DNA of 10,342 nucleotides from Bacillota bacterium (GCA_021845645.1 JAJZVM010000151.1:1-10342); one strand, 5' to 3'. Positions 1 through 7,984 are shown, numbered from the stretch's first letter. Numbers and translations: made by a program. The notes: generated from the letters alone by a model not told the origin.

Positions 1-180
1 GAGGCCGTGCCGGGCGTACAGGGGCTGACCCGGCAAGGTGAGGAGATCCTGCTGCAGATCGCGGGCGATCCGGGACCGCTCTTCCGGGCCCTGGCGGAGC
101 GGCCGCCGGACGATGTCAGCATCGGCGATCCGAGCCTTGAAGAAGTCTTCCGCACGTATTACGGGGGCGATGCGCCTTGA
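1..180 (+). CDS. ABC transporter ATP-binding protein, C-terminal end (partial)
   Basis: Frame 1 is open from the window edge to a TGA at 178-180, giving the last 59 residues of a protein. It ends with PSLEEVF followed by RTYYGG. This is the usual C-terminal signature (SLEEVFLxYY-like) of ATP-binding subunits of ABC-2 type exporters in the drug/Na+/polysaccharide group. The Walker and signature motifs lie upstream of the window and cannot be checked. The stop overlaps the TTG start of the next gene (TTGA, 177-180), so ATPase and permease are translationally coupled, as is normal for such pairs. The substrate cannot be read from this piece. Confidence 0.8.
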   Translation, partial: EAVPGVQGLTRQGEEILLQIAGDPGPLFRALAERPPDDVSIGDPSLEEVFRTYYGGDAP

Positions 181-641
181 CGATCTACCGCCTGGCCCTG
201 CGCCAGCAGCTGGTCTCCTGGCTCGTCTGGGCCATCGTCATCACGCTCGCGATTCTGACGGTCGTGTCGGCGGCGCCGGCCATCACCGACTCGCAGGCTA
301 TGGTCACCCTGGTCAAGGGGCTGCCCGCGTCACTGCGTGCCCTGATGGGCGGTGCGCTGATGATCAGGCGCCCGCTCGACGGCTACCTCTACATCAAGCT
401 CTTGATGTACCTGCCTCTGCTGGTGGGGATCTACTCGGGGTTCCAGACATCGTCGCTCCTCGCGCGCGAGATCGAGCAGCGGCGCTTCGACTTTCTGCTC
501 AGCCTGCCCGTGACGCGGCGCAGTCTGGCGCTCGCCCGCTTCGCGGCCCTCGTCACGGGGCAGGCGGCGATGTGGGTCTTCTGCATTGGGTGCGGCTCTT
601 TTCGAGTGACGTGGCGCGGCAAGGGGAGCAGGTACGCTTGA
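177..641 (+). pseudogene. ABC-2 type transporter permease, truncated after about 138 residues
   Basis: The start is TTG at 177, inside the TGA stop of the ATPase gene. The N-terminus reads MTIYRLALRQ, an amphipathic entry followed by a first membrane segment at about residues 14-32. Residues 73-92 and 118-138 look like two further membrane segments. Between them lies EIEQRRFDFLLSLPVTRR (about 98-115), the cytoplasmic loop typical of ABC-2 exporter permeases. Such permeases usually have six membrane segments and about 250 or more residues. Here the homologous-looking sequence stops near residue 138 (about position 590). It is followed by a short basic, non-membrane tail (SFRVTWRGKGSRYA) to the stop at 639-641. 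The break coincides with the sequence ggctcttttcgagtgac at 593, which resembles an insertion-sequence end. I infer a disrupted, probably non-functional permease. A short natural homologue is less likely. Confidence 0.75.
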
Positions 642-711
642 CGAAGCATTCTCTCGGCTGGTGTGGTCGCACTTACGCGGAAACTGACACGAGCCAGGGA
701 AGTGGCAGGGA
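593..711. other. disrupted segment between permease break and small ORF, possible IS end
   Basis: From 593 the sequence ggctcttttcgagtgac follows directly on the point where permease similarity ends, and its GGCTCTTTT start is like ISL3-type terminal repeats. No transposase coding is seen in the following 119 bases. The segment ttacgcggaaactgacac (673-690) may be another element-end-like motif. Both readings are tentative. Confidence 0.3.
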
Positions 712-966
712 GTGGCTAAGCATGAGACGTGGGGCAACATACCGCCGGAGCGGCGTGTGGCGGCGCTGGCGGAAAGCAGGAGGGTGTTCGAGGACGGGAT
801 TGAGGAGTCACTTTCGATGACCGACGTGGCAGGAGCCGAAGCGCATTTTCGGAGGGTCGTCCAGCGCATGCAAGACGCGATACTCGGGGCGTTTGAGAAA
901 GAGACGGAGGAGGAGAGGGCTGCGCTCGCGCAGGGCGACAAGACCACCGGCGATCCGGAGGTCTGA
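712..966 (+). CDS. hypothetical small protein, 84 aa
   Basis: A GTG start at 712 is the only start after the in-frame stop at 685, and agggaag at 696-702 could serve as a ribosome binding site. The product is hydrophilic and mostly helical-looking. It begins MAKHETWGN, has a central segment MTDVAGAEAHFRRVVQRMQ and ends in an acidic stretch (EKETEEER) with no zinc ligands or membrane segment. I do not recognise it. It lies between the broken ABC permease and the convergent ISKra4 transposase remnant. It could be a host gene, a leftover passenger of a mobile element, or the N-terminal helical region of another transposase copy cut before its zinc-ribbon part. Codon use is less biased to G/C at third positions than in the large genes nearby, which fits foreign or decayed DNA. 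Whether it is expressed is uncertain. Confidence 0.4.
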   Translation: MAKHETWGNIPPERRVAALAESRRVFEDGIEESLSMTDVAGAEAHFRRVVQRMQDAILGAFEKETEEERAALAQGDKTTGDPEV

Positions 967-1011
967 CGCCCGTGGCTACGCGGAGGCGAACCGGGTGTGG
1001 GACGCAGATGC

Positions 1012-1611
1012 TCAGGCGGCGTTCCCCAGGACGTCAGGGGCGTACCGCGCCAGGTGGACGCGCCGGTACTCCTGCGTCAGGTGGTAGTGCCAGTAGGCAT
1101 CAAAGTCGCCGTTCTGCCGCAGGGCGCGCAGTTTGAGGACGGCCTCGGCCCCCTGGAGTCCCCAGCGGGCGCCGGTGATGTCCATGCGATCCTTGACGAG
1201 GTGGCGGCAGGCGCCCTCGATCACGCCGGTGGCGATCGGCCAGCCCTGCTGCAGGGCGGTGGGGTAATCGAGATAGGGGCGTTTATTGAGCAGGTAGTTG
1301 GCGCAGGTGTCGGCACCCTCGCGTTTCTTCTTCTCGAGATGGAGGTCGGTCGCCTTGCGACGGATGGCGGCGGCGGCGATGCCCGCCTGGCCCGAGAGGA
1401 CAGCCATGGCCTTCTCGAGGACCCAAGCCTCCGCCGCGGGATCGCCTTCGGCGAAGAAGCTCCATGCCGCCCGCCTCCCGAACCCTTTATACGAGGGATG
1501 GAGGTTGGGGGCACCGTCGTGGCGGTAGGCGAAGCGGTGCACATCGATGTCGCCGAAGCGGAACATCGGGGCCCCCGGTTTCTTGTGCCTCCGCGACAAA
1601 ACTCGGCTCAT
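1012..1611 (-). pseudogene. ISKra4-family transposase, C-terminal fragment
   Basis: The minus-strand ORF of 199 residues matches the C-terminal part of ISKra4-family DDE transposases from residue 50 onward. It runs WSFFAEGDPAAEAWV, then YLLNKRPYLDYPTAL (106-120), GWPIATGVIEGACRHLVKDR (123-142) and GARWGLQGAEAVLKLRALR (147-165), ending in YWHYHLTQEYRRVH. Glu132 in GVIEGACRH is the expected third catalytic acidic residue. Family members have about 400-500 residues with an N-terminal zinc-ribbon-like part and two catalytic Asp, all absent here. The first 49 residues (about 1465-1611, containing RFGDIDVHRFAYRHDG) do not look like this family and may be a fused unrelated segment. The element is therefore a dead remnant. 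It faces the 84-residue ORF tail to tail with 45 bases between stops. No terminal inverted repeats could be assigned. Confidence 0.88.
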
Positions 1612-1686
1612 AATTCCGGATCTTCGCCGAACAAGGAAGCTAGCTCTGTCAGGAGGTCCCGGTCCCCACCTTTCGGGGCGTTCGAG

Positions 1687-3729
1687 TCACTTGGGGCGCT
1701 GCCATGCCGAGGTCGGCCGGACGTCGCTTGCGAAGCGCCCGACTTCGTCACACACCTCACGCAGTTCCGCAGGGATGCCGACGATCACCTGTGCGACGCC
1801 ATCGACGGTTGCCGTGCCCTGGAAGTTCACACAAGCCAGGCGGGCATGTCCGAGCGTCGAGTGCGCGCGACTGCCGCTGCTAACGATCTCGTCCAGGGCG
1901 TCCGAGCCGAACAAGCGGACAACGTCCTCCTTGAGGCGCCAGCCACCGTGCACGCCGAGATAGGACAGCAGATCAGGCAAGTGGCCCTGGGGATCGGTGT
2001 CGACCGCCCGACGCACCGCCGCGGCCGGATCGTTCCGCAAAGCCTTGAGCAGCGCGCTGTGGACCTCCTTGCGCGCGAGGCCCTCGTACTGCAGGCCGTG
2101 CAGCGCCGCGGCGGACCGCAGCCAATGCACCGGCAGGAGCGTCAGGCTTTGGCTGAGCGTGGCATCGGGCCGCACCGGATGTTCCACGAAGCTCTCGTCT
2201 ATGAGGTCCTCACCCCACGTGGCAAGGGCCTCGGCCCGGCGATCGGCGAGCTCCACTTCACGCAGCAGGCGCTCGTACACGGGACGTTGAGAAGGATCGA
2301 GCTTCTTCGGCTCGTGCATGCGCTTGAGAAGCGCGCGCGCCTCCGCGGGATTCCCGACCTGCAGCTCGAGCGACGCAAGGTTCAGGAGAGTGGCGGTGTT
2401 GTCGGGCGTGGCGCCGGCCAGGAACTCGAGCAGACGGCGTGCCGGGCCGTACTCGCCGTCAGCGCGCAGCAGATTGGCGTACGCCATCATCGATGGTGCG
2501 TGCATCGTTCCTTCGAAGTCCGCCAGCGGGGCCAGAATTGATCGCGCGAGGGCCAGATCACCGCGGTCGCGGGCGGCGATCGCCTCGTCATAGCGCTGGT
2601 CCATGAGGTCGTCTGAGAGCACGATGGTGGAGCCCGAGATCCGCAGCTTTGTCAGCTTGCCCTCGATCAGCATCTCGACCTCGGTGCCGTTCGCGATGCG
2701 GCCGCACTGTAAGAGGCCGCTCGCGGCGGCCATCTTCAAGTCCGTAGGAATGGAGTCCGATGCGAAGAGGGCCTGGGCGAGAGCCTCGCCGCGGTCGCCG
2801 CCGAAGCGTGCGAGTGCCTGCGTGAGATGCTGGCGCGTTGCCTCAGGCACGTCCATCAGCCTGCCGAAGGCCAAGTCGAGCATGAGTGTCCAGCGGTGCG
2901 GCTCCGCTGCGGTATCCTGGGCGAACTGCCGGTCGGCGTCCTGCAGATCGGTGGGCGGGGTGTCGGCCAACCGGATGAACCGCAGGAACGGCGCGTCCTC
3001 GCTCTTTTCGAGCCAGCGACTGAAGTCGGGCATCTCATAGGTGAGGCGGTAGGGTGGCACGCTGCCGTTCTCGAGCAGGGGCAGGAGGTCGACATAGGTC
3101 TCGATGGACCACCAGGAGTTGTCCATGATGCGCGACCACGCCCGGCCGGCAGCCGTCCAGCGCCTGCGGTTGAATGCGGCCACGCCGCCGAGGTAGTGGA
3201 CTTGCGAGCGGCCATAGATCTGGAAGAGGCGCTGGTAGAGATCCCAGGTGAGAGCGTCGTCGCCGATGGCGCCCGCAGCCACCAGCAGGGCCACGACATA
3301 CTCCCGCCACGGGACCGGTGTCGGGACGGGCAGTGCCCTGAGACCGGCGTCGAAGTCCGCGATGGCCTGCTCGAGATGACTGCGCGCGTCGGCTTCGCGT
3401 CCGAGAGCGACGAGGCACCGTGCGGCCAGGGCCCTGGCGTATGGCTGGAGGTCGGCCGCAGGGCCGAGGTTCGGCTGCAGGACGGCGAGGGCCTGCGCCG
3501 CATCGCCTTGCAGCAGGTGCACGGCGGCGAGATTGTTGCGCGCTGCCCCATCCTCGTCCGCGGTGGCGGCCAGGATAGCGCGCGCCTGCGCGAGGTCACC
3601 AAGCTCCACAGCCGCACGGGCCCGCCCAAGCGGTGTGTTGTCGGGATCGGGATCGTGCGCGAGTCGCAACCTGTCGTCGGCCTGCCGCGCTTGAGACCGC
3701 GTGCGGCGTGAGGCGTGTCTTCTCTTCAT
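1687..3729 (-). CDS. TPR-repeat protein, 680 aa
   Basis: The ORF runs from ATG at 3729 to TGA at 1687-1689. The sequence is almost wholly helical with tetratricopeptide-like pairs. Clear units occur at about residues 33-56 (ARAAVELGDLAQARAILA), 63-86 (ARNNLAAVHLLQGDAAQALAVL), 97-122 (ARCLVALGREADARSHL), 380-402 (AIAARDRGDLALARSIL), 415-438 and 445-470 (LLNLASLELQVGNPAEARAL). There is no signal peptide or membrane segment, and the N-terminus is strongly basic (MKRRHASRRTRSQARQ), so a cytoplasmic protein is expected. The middle (about 140-370) and the C-terminal 180 residues are not recognised. The C-terminus, with GHARLACVNFQG, may be a small separate domain. TPR proteins are scaffolds for protein complexes, and the position downstream of the SNF2-SWIM pair suggests, but does not prove, a partner role. 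The start has no strong Shine-Dalgarno (ctagg only). The gene lies 162 bases after the SWIM gene. Confidence 0.82.
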   Translation of the reverse strand: MKRRHASRRTRSQARQADDRLRLAHDPDPDNTPLGRARAAVELGDLAQARAILAATADEDGAARNNLAAVHLLQGDAAQALAVLQPNLGPAADLQPYARALAARCLVALGREADARSHLEQAIADFDAGLRALPVPTPVPWREYVVALLVAAGAIGDDALTWDLYQRLFQIYGRSQVHYLGGVAAFNRRRWTAAGRAWSRIMDNSWWSIETYVDLLPLLENGSVPPYRLTYEMPDFSRWLEKSEDAPFLRFIRLADTPPTDLQDADRQFAQDTAAEPHRWTLMLDLAFGRLMDVPEATRQHLTQALARFGGDRGEALAQALFASDSIPTDLKMAAASGLLQCGRIANGTEVEMLIEGKLTKLRISGSTIVLSDDLMDQRYDEAIAARDRGDLALARSILAPLADFEGTMHAPSMMAYANLLRADGEYGPARRLLEFLAGATPDNTATLLNLASLELQVGNPAEARALLKRMHEPKKLDPSQRPVYERLLREVELADRRAEALATWGEDLIDESFVEHPVRPDATLSQSLTLLPVHWLRSAAALHGLQYEGLARKEVHSALLKALRNDPAAAVRRAVDTDPQGHLPDLLSYLGVHGGWRLKEDVVRLFGSDALDEIVSSGSRAHSTLGHARLACVNFQGTATVDGVAQVIVGIPAELREVCDEVGRFASDVRPTSAWQRPK

Positions 3730-3809
3730 GTGCCTAGATTTCGACCGTGATCCGTGTCGTCCTTCGCGTCGTGACGTGCGGTGGGGGGAATCTCATCAGA
3801 TGCCCACGC

Positions 3810-3829
3810 CGGACAAGCTGATGTGTCCG
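3810..3829. repeat. 6-bp inverted repeat in the SWIM-TPR gap
   Basis: CGGACA (3810-3815) and TGTCCG (3824-3829) flank an eight-base loop in the 162-base interval between the SWIM stop and the TPR start. No T-tract follows on either strand. It may be a weak terminator, a processing hairpin or chance. Nothing else was recognised in this interval. Confidence 0.3.
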
Positions 3830-3891
3830 CCTGCTGCGGCGCGGCCGGGCGCTGGCAGAGGACCGCTGCAACGCGGATGGTTCCGCCGTGA

Positions 3892-4926
3892 TCAGTCATG
3901 CTGCCCGCCTCCGGCGCTGCCGGCCGCCGTGCGGTATGGCCGCAGCAGGCGACCATCGTAGCGGAGGGCGAGATCGTCCAGGGATGCTCCCGCCGCGATC
4001 TCCCGTTCGAGGGCGGCGCGGTCGCGGGACTTGTGCCCGGGAGGTGGGACGACGGGCAGCGGCTGCACCTGCACGGGCAACTCGTCCACGCCGTCTTCGA
4101 GGAACGCGAGGGCCCTTGCGCTCGCCTCGGCATAGACCGGGGCAAGCCAGTCGAGGAGGTCACGGCTGCCGCGCCAGAAGGGAGGATTGCCGAGGCGTGC
4201 GAGGAGCGGCGCGGGCGCGGAGGGCGGCGCAGCCGGCGGCAGTTCTCCGCGCGGGGCATCGCTGTCCCAGAAGCTAGCGGGGGAGGCGGGTAGCGGCTCG
4301 GCCGGCTGCCCTGCCTGCGGGCCCGGCTCGTCCCCGGCGCCGGCAACCAGCCGGCGCAACCCGCCCTGATCGAGGCCGCGCAGGCGGAACATCAGGAACG
4401 GATCGCGGTCCAGCTCGTCGCCGACGATGTAGAAGACCGCGGCGATGTGCTTGCACGGGTTCTCCCAGTCGGGGCAGCTGCATTTCGTGCTAAGATCGCT
4501 GCGCCGAGCGGGGAAGAGGGCGACGTCCGCCTTCCTGAAGGCCTCCTCGATGTCCTTGGGCATCTCGCCTCCGAGCAGCGGCGCCGCGTAGACCGCCTGG
4601 GACCGGATCTCGCGCCCGACCGCCTGCCAGACCTTGTCGGGGAGGGGCTTCAGCTCGATCTTCACCGCATACGGCTGTCGCCGCGAGCCCTGGACCTTGG
4701 CCTCTATTACGCCCTGACCGATCTCGATCGAGACGACCTGCCCCTGGCGTGCGTACGAGCGGCCGCGCTGCAGGCGGCTGCCGAGGCCGAGGGACTCGAG
4801 CGCCGAGATCCAGCGTTTGGCCCACCAGCTCTTGCCAAGCTGGCGCCCCTGCGGGCGGATGCCGTCCGCCACCTGCCGGGGCCTCGATGGAGGGAAGTAG
4901 TCCCAGTCGCGATCCCGTGTGGTCAT
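3892..4926 (-). CDS. SWIM zinc-finger protein, 344 aa
   Basis: The ATG at 4926 is chosen because GGAGG sits seven bases upstream and the TAA of the SNF2 gene ends two bases before it. The frame is open further upstream to 5172, but that part is the antisense shadow of SNF2. The protein starts MTTRDRDWDYFPPSRPR and has the family block GKSWWAKRWISALE at residues 31-44. It then has a beta-rich region and the SWIM motif CSCPDWENPCKHIAAVFY with zinc ligands Cys149, Cys151, Cys158 and His160 (CxC-x6-CxH). Residues about 195-260 are a Pro/Ala-rich linker, followed by a variable helical C-terminus. SWIM domains bind DNA or proteins, and bacterial members are known to sit beside SNF2 ATPases, as here (compare ywqB next to ywqA in Bacillus subtilis). 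It is probably a partner or DNA-targeting subunit of that ATPase. Confidence 0.93.
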   Translation of the reverse strand: MTTRDRDWDYFPPSRPRQVADGIRPQGRQLGKSWWAKRWISALESLGLGSRLQRGRSYARQGQVVSIEIGQGVIEAKVQGSRRQPYAVKIELKPLPDKVWQAVGREIRSQAVYAAPLLGGEMPKDIEEAFRKADVALFPARRSDLSTKCSCPDWENPCKHIAAVFYIVGDELDRDPFLMFRLRGLDQGGLRRLVAGAGDEPGPQAGQPAEPLPASPASFWDSDAPRGELPPAAPPSAPAPLLARLGNPPFWRGSRDLLDWLAPVYAEASARALAFLEDGVDELPVQVQPLPVVPPPGHKSRDRAALEREIAAGASLDDLALRYDGRLLRPYRTAAGSAGGGQHD

Positions 4927-4928
4927 GG

Positions 4929-7900
4929 TTAGTCCTCCACTGCGGTCGCATCGAGCCGGAAGAGTCCGCGCAGCTCCGCGGTCGAGAGCTCGGTCAGCCA
5001 GGACTCGCCGGCCCCCACCAGGGAGTCCGCGATCCGGCGCTTCGATTCCATCATCTGGTCGATGCGCTCCTCGACGGTCCCGAGGCAGACGAACTTGTGC
5101 ACCTGGACCTGCTGCGTCTGGCCGATGCGGAACGCGCGGTCGGTGGCCTGGTCCTCCACCGCCGGGTTCCACCAGCGGTCGAAATGGAACACGTGGCGGG
5201 CCCGCGTCAGGTTGAGGCCGGTGCCGCCCGCCTTGAGCGACAGGATGAAGAGCGAGGGGCCGCCCTCGTCCGCCTGGAACCTCGCCACCATCCGCGCACG
5301 CTCCTCGCGGGGCACCTGGCCGTGCAGGAAGAGCACCTCCTCGCCCAGCGTCTCCTCGAGGTGCCCCTTGAGCAGGGCTCCCATCTCGCGGAACTGGGTG
5401 AAAATAAGAACCTTTTCCCCTGCCGCGCGGATCTCCTCCAGCATCTCCGCGAGGCGTGCGAGCTTGCCCGAGCGGCCGCCGAGCGGCGATGCGTCCTGGA
5501 GGAAGTGCGCCGGGTGGTTGCAGACCTGCTTGAGCTTGGTGAGCGTGGCGAGGATGAGCCCGCGCCGGGACATGCCCTCCGCCGCATCGATACCCGCCTC
5601 GAGGTCCTGCAGCACGGCTTTGTAGAGCGTCGCCTGCTCGCGTGTCAGAGGACAGTGCACCTTGGTCTCGATCTTGTCAGGCAGGTCCGGCGCCACCGCG
5701 GGGTCGGTCTTCAGGCGGCGCAGTACGAACGGCGTGGTCATGCGGCGCAGTCGCCTGCTGGCGGACGCGCTGCCCTCGCGCTGGATGGGGACAAAGAAGC
5801 GGCGCATGAACGCCTGCTGGCTACCGAGCAGGCCGGGGTTCAGGAACTCCATGATCGACCAGAGGTCGAGGACGTGGTTCTCGACGGGCGTGCCGGTGAG
5901 CGCGATGCGGCAGGGTGCCGAGATCGCCCGGGCGGCCTTGGCCTGGTGCGTTGCGGGGTTCTTGATGTTCTGCGCCTCGTCGAGGACGACGGCGTGCCAA
6001 CGGGCGCGCTGCAGCGTCGGCAGGTCCCTGTGCAGGAGGCTGTAGCTCGTCACGACCAGGGCCTGCCCGGCTGCGGCCTGCGCGAACGCCTCGTCCTGCA
6101 GCCGCTCCGGACCGTGATGGACGAGGACGGGGAGATCGGGCGTGAAGCGTCCGGCCTCGCTCTGCCACTGGCTCAGGACCGAGGTGGGGCAGACGAGCAG
6201 GGTAGGTCCCTGACCGCCGCTCTCCCAGTCGCGCTGCAGGAGAGCGAGGGTCTGCAGCGTCTTGCCGAGGCCCATGTCGTCGGCCAGGCAGGCGCCGAGC
6301 CCGAGATCCGCAAGGAAGGCGAGCCAGGCGTAGCCGCGCTGCTGGTAGGGCCGCAGCTGCGCCAGGAGGCCGGGGGGAGCAGGGAGCTCGCTCTGCGGCG
6401 CACCGGCCTGCAGCAGGCGGTCCAGGAGCTCGCCGACAGCCCCGCCTCCCTCGACGGCCCCGACCTCGAGCTCCGTCTTGGGCGCGCTCCCCGTGATGGC
6501 CATCTGCAGCGTGTCGCGCAGGGTGGCCGACCGGGGCCCACGCCCCTGCAGGAGCGCAAGCCCGGCCTGCACCTCGGCCTGCGAGATCTCCACCCATTGC
6601 CCCCGGACCCGCACGAGCGGTGCCTTGAGGCGCGCGAGCTCCTCGAGCTCCGCCTGTGTGAGCACGTCGTCGCCCAGGGCGACCTGCCAAGAGAACTCGA
6701 CGACGGAGTCGAGGCCGAGGCGTCCGGAGGAGGCCCTCGCCTGCGCCGTCGCGCGCGCCGTGAGCGACCGGCTCTCCCGGCGCGTCCAGAAGCCTGGCAG
6801 CTGGATGCCGAGACCTGCCTGCTCCAGGGCCCAGACCGTCTCGGTGAGGAAGCTGTGGGCTCCTTGGCTATCGAGGCTGTAGCCGGTGGGGTGCGGTTCC
6901 TTCAGGCTGGACGCGATCTCCGGCGAGATGCGGGCGGCCGCGCCGAGCACGGCGAGGAGGTGCTCCGGCCGCATGACCGCCGCTTTGCGCCGGCGGCGAT
7001 CCGCCCAGATGTCCTCCGCGGCCACGAGGAGGCTCGGGTCATCCAAGGCCTGCAGGAGGTAGTGGACGCGCCACGTCTCACCATCTTCTGGAGGCTCCTC
7101 GAGACGCAGGCAGAGGCGGTGGCCACCGACGGCGGTGCCGCGCAAGGGGTCGGCCCAGGCGGCGATGTCGGCCCTGAGCGGCCCCAGGTCGGGGCCGGCG
7201 GCAACTTTGGCGCCGGCTGGTTGGAGCAGTCCGAAGACCCAGTGGTCGTGCGGCGTCTGGCCGGCGCTGCGGTAGGGTGCGGTTGCAGGGCGCATCAGGT
7301 GGTTCACAATCGCGGCCAGGAAGCTCTCTGCGAGTGCGCGGGCGGGCGCCGCAGGAGGCGCGTCCGCCGTGCCGAGGGCTCGGCCGGCAGGTGGCATGGC
7401 GCGTACGAGCGCCGCGAGGATCGCCTCGTCCCGCGGACCCAGCAGAGGCTGCCAGACGGACTGCAGGCCTGCGGTGGTGTCGCGGAGCGTCGGCAGCACC
7501 ATCTGGCGCGCGACCAGGTTCAGCCCGAGTTCAGCTATGTCTGCCCACCGGAGGAGGTCCGCGCCCGCCAGCACACCTGGGGCGAGCAGACCCTTGATCT
7601 TGCAGCGGCGCAGGAGCGCAAGCGCAGAGGGCACTGTCAGGTGCGCGCTCGCGACCTGCCAGGCGGCGAGCCGCGTGTCCGCCTCCGCCGCGGTTGCGCC
7701 GAGGATGGGCAGCGACGGCACCGGCCGGTCCGCCGCGGTGGGAAGCCAGACCACGGCGTCGTGCGCCGGAGGCGGCGGGCCGGGCAGGATGCGTCCCAGG
7801 ACCGCCTGCAAGGTGACAATGTCAGGCCCCACCGCGGCGGCCGAACGGCGGGCTGGCCTTGGTTCGTCGCCGGTTTCCGCCCAGACGGTGAGCTCGCCGC

Positions 7901-7931
7901 GCACAAAGCCGGCGTGCAGGACGGTGATCAC
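4929..7931 (-). CDS. SNF2/Swi2-family DEAD/DEAH ATPase (helicase-like), 1000 aa
   Basis: The GTG at 7931 is preceded by GGAGG nine bases upstream, and the TAA is at 4929-4931. The N-terminal half (1-about 360) is a lineage-variable region. Residues about 360-480 match the bacterial SNF2-associated domain (PF12419, formerly DUF3670), including VEFSWQVALGD and the block LVRVRGQWVEIS. The ATPase core follows: LRPYQQRGYAWL (526-537), Walker A DDMGLGKT (551-558), Walker B DEAQ (651-654), motif III LTGTPVEN (678-685), VLIFTQF (841-847), motif V LSLKAGGTGLNLT (897-909) and motif VI DQATDRAFRIGQ (927-938) with the arginine finger. All catalytic motifs are intact. Such enzymes use ATP to translocate on double-stranded DNA and displace or remodel bound proteins. 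Bacterial roles include repair, transcription and phage defence. The gene is translationally coupled to the SWIM gene. It resembles ywqA of Bacillus in type, but orthology is not established. Confidence 0.97.
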   Translation of the reverse strand: MITVLHAGFVRGELTVWAETGDEPRPARRSAAAVGPDIVTLQAVLGRILPGPPPPAHDAVVWLPTAADRPVPSLPILGATAAEADTRLAAWQVASAHLTVPSALALLRRCKIKGLLAPGVLAGADLLRWADIAELGLNLVARQMVLPTLRDTTAGLQSVWQPLLGPRDEAILAALVRAMPPAGRALGTADAPPAAPARALAESFLAAIVNHLMRPATAPYRSAGQTPHDHWVFGLLQPAGAKVAAGPDLGPLRADIAAWADPLRGTAVGGHRLCLRLEEPPEDGETWRVHYLLQALDDPSLLVAAEDIWADRRRRKAAVMRPEHLLAVLGAAARISPEIASSLKEPHPTGYSLDSQGAHSFLTETVWALEQAGLGIQLPGFWTRRESRSLTARATAQARASSGRLGLDSVVEFSWQVALGDDVLTQAELEELARLKAPLVRVRGQWVEISQAEVQAGLALLQGRGPRSATLRDTLQMAITGSAPKTELEVGAVEGGGAVGELLDRLLQAGAPQSELPAPPGLLAQLRPYQQRGYAWLAFLADLGLGACLADDMGLGKTLQTLALLQRDWESGGQGPTLLVCPTSVLSQWQSEAGRFTPDLPVLVHHGPERLQDEAFAQAAAGQALVVTSYSLLHRDLPTLQRARWHAVVLDEAQNIKNPATHQAKAARAISAPCRIALTGTPVENHVLDLWSIMEFLNPGLLGSQQAFMRRFFVPIQREGSASASRRLRRMTTPFVLRRLKTDPAVAPDLPDKIETKVHCPLTREQATLYKAVLQDLEAGIDAAEGMSRRGLILATLTKLKQVCNHPAHFLQDASPLGGRSGKLARLAEMLEEIRAAGEKVLIFTQFREMGALLKGHLEETLGEEVLFLHGQVPREERARMVARFQADEGGPSLFILSLKAGGTGLNLTRARHVFHFDRWWNPAVEDQATDRAFRIGQTQQVQVHKFVCLGTVEERIDQMMESKRRIADSLVGAGESWLTELSTAELRGLFRLDATAVED
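4934..4938 (-). promoter_or_regulatory. ribosome binding site of the SWIM gene, inside the SNF2 gene end
   Basis: GGAGG lies in the last sense codons of SNF2 (GTG GAG GAC TAA), seven bases ahead of ATG 4926. It fixes the SWIM start and shows translational coupling of the pair. Confidence 0.85.
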
Positions 7932-7940
7932 TTGCGATTG

Positions 7941-7945
7941 CCTCC
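7941..7945 (-). promoter_or_regulatory. ribosome binding site of the SNF2 gene
   Basis: GGAGG is nine bases upstream of the GTG at 7931 and supports this non-ATG start. A nearby ATG (7949-7947) overlaps the site in another frame and leads only to an out-of-frame 66-codon run. Confidence 0.75.
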
Positions 7946-7963
7946 ATATCGACCGAGTCGCGT

Positions 7964-7984
7964 TTGCCGCCAGGGTACCGGCAA
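7964..7984. repeat. 6-bp inverted repeat between zinc-ribbon gene and SNF2
   Basis: TTGCCG and CGGCAA are separated by nine bases that contain the palindrome GGTACC. It lies in the 127-base gap, about 20 bases ahead of the SNF2 ribosome binding site. It could be an operator or a small mRNA hairpin. There is no T-run, so it is not a convincing terminator. Confidence 0.3.

Noticed and set aside
38..820. 260-codon plus-strand frame across the ABC genes
   Set aside because: It overlaps the ATPase end and the permease in a different frame. The permease frame shows membrane segments and the known loop motif, while this one shows only Arg/Ala-rich sequence.
1640..1690. Possible terminator after the TPR gene (ccccacctttcgggg)
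   Set aside because: The stem is only four base pairs and has no T-run, so it is not supportable.
997..2541. 514-codon open frame on the plus strand
   Set aside because: It is antisense to the ISKra4 fragment and the TPR gene and crosses both, with no recognisable domain.
4927..5172. Upstream extension of the SWIM protein by 82 residues
   Set aside because: The extension lies inside the SNF2 coding region in another frame and is Gly/Pro/Arg-rich. ATG 4926 has its own GGAGG at proper spacing.
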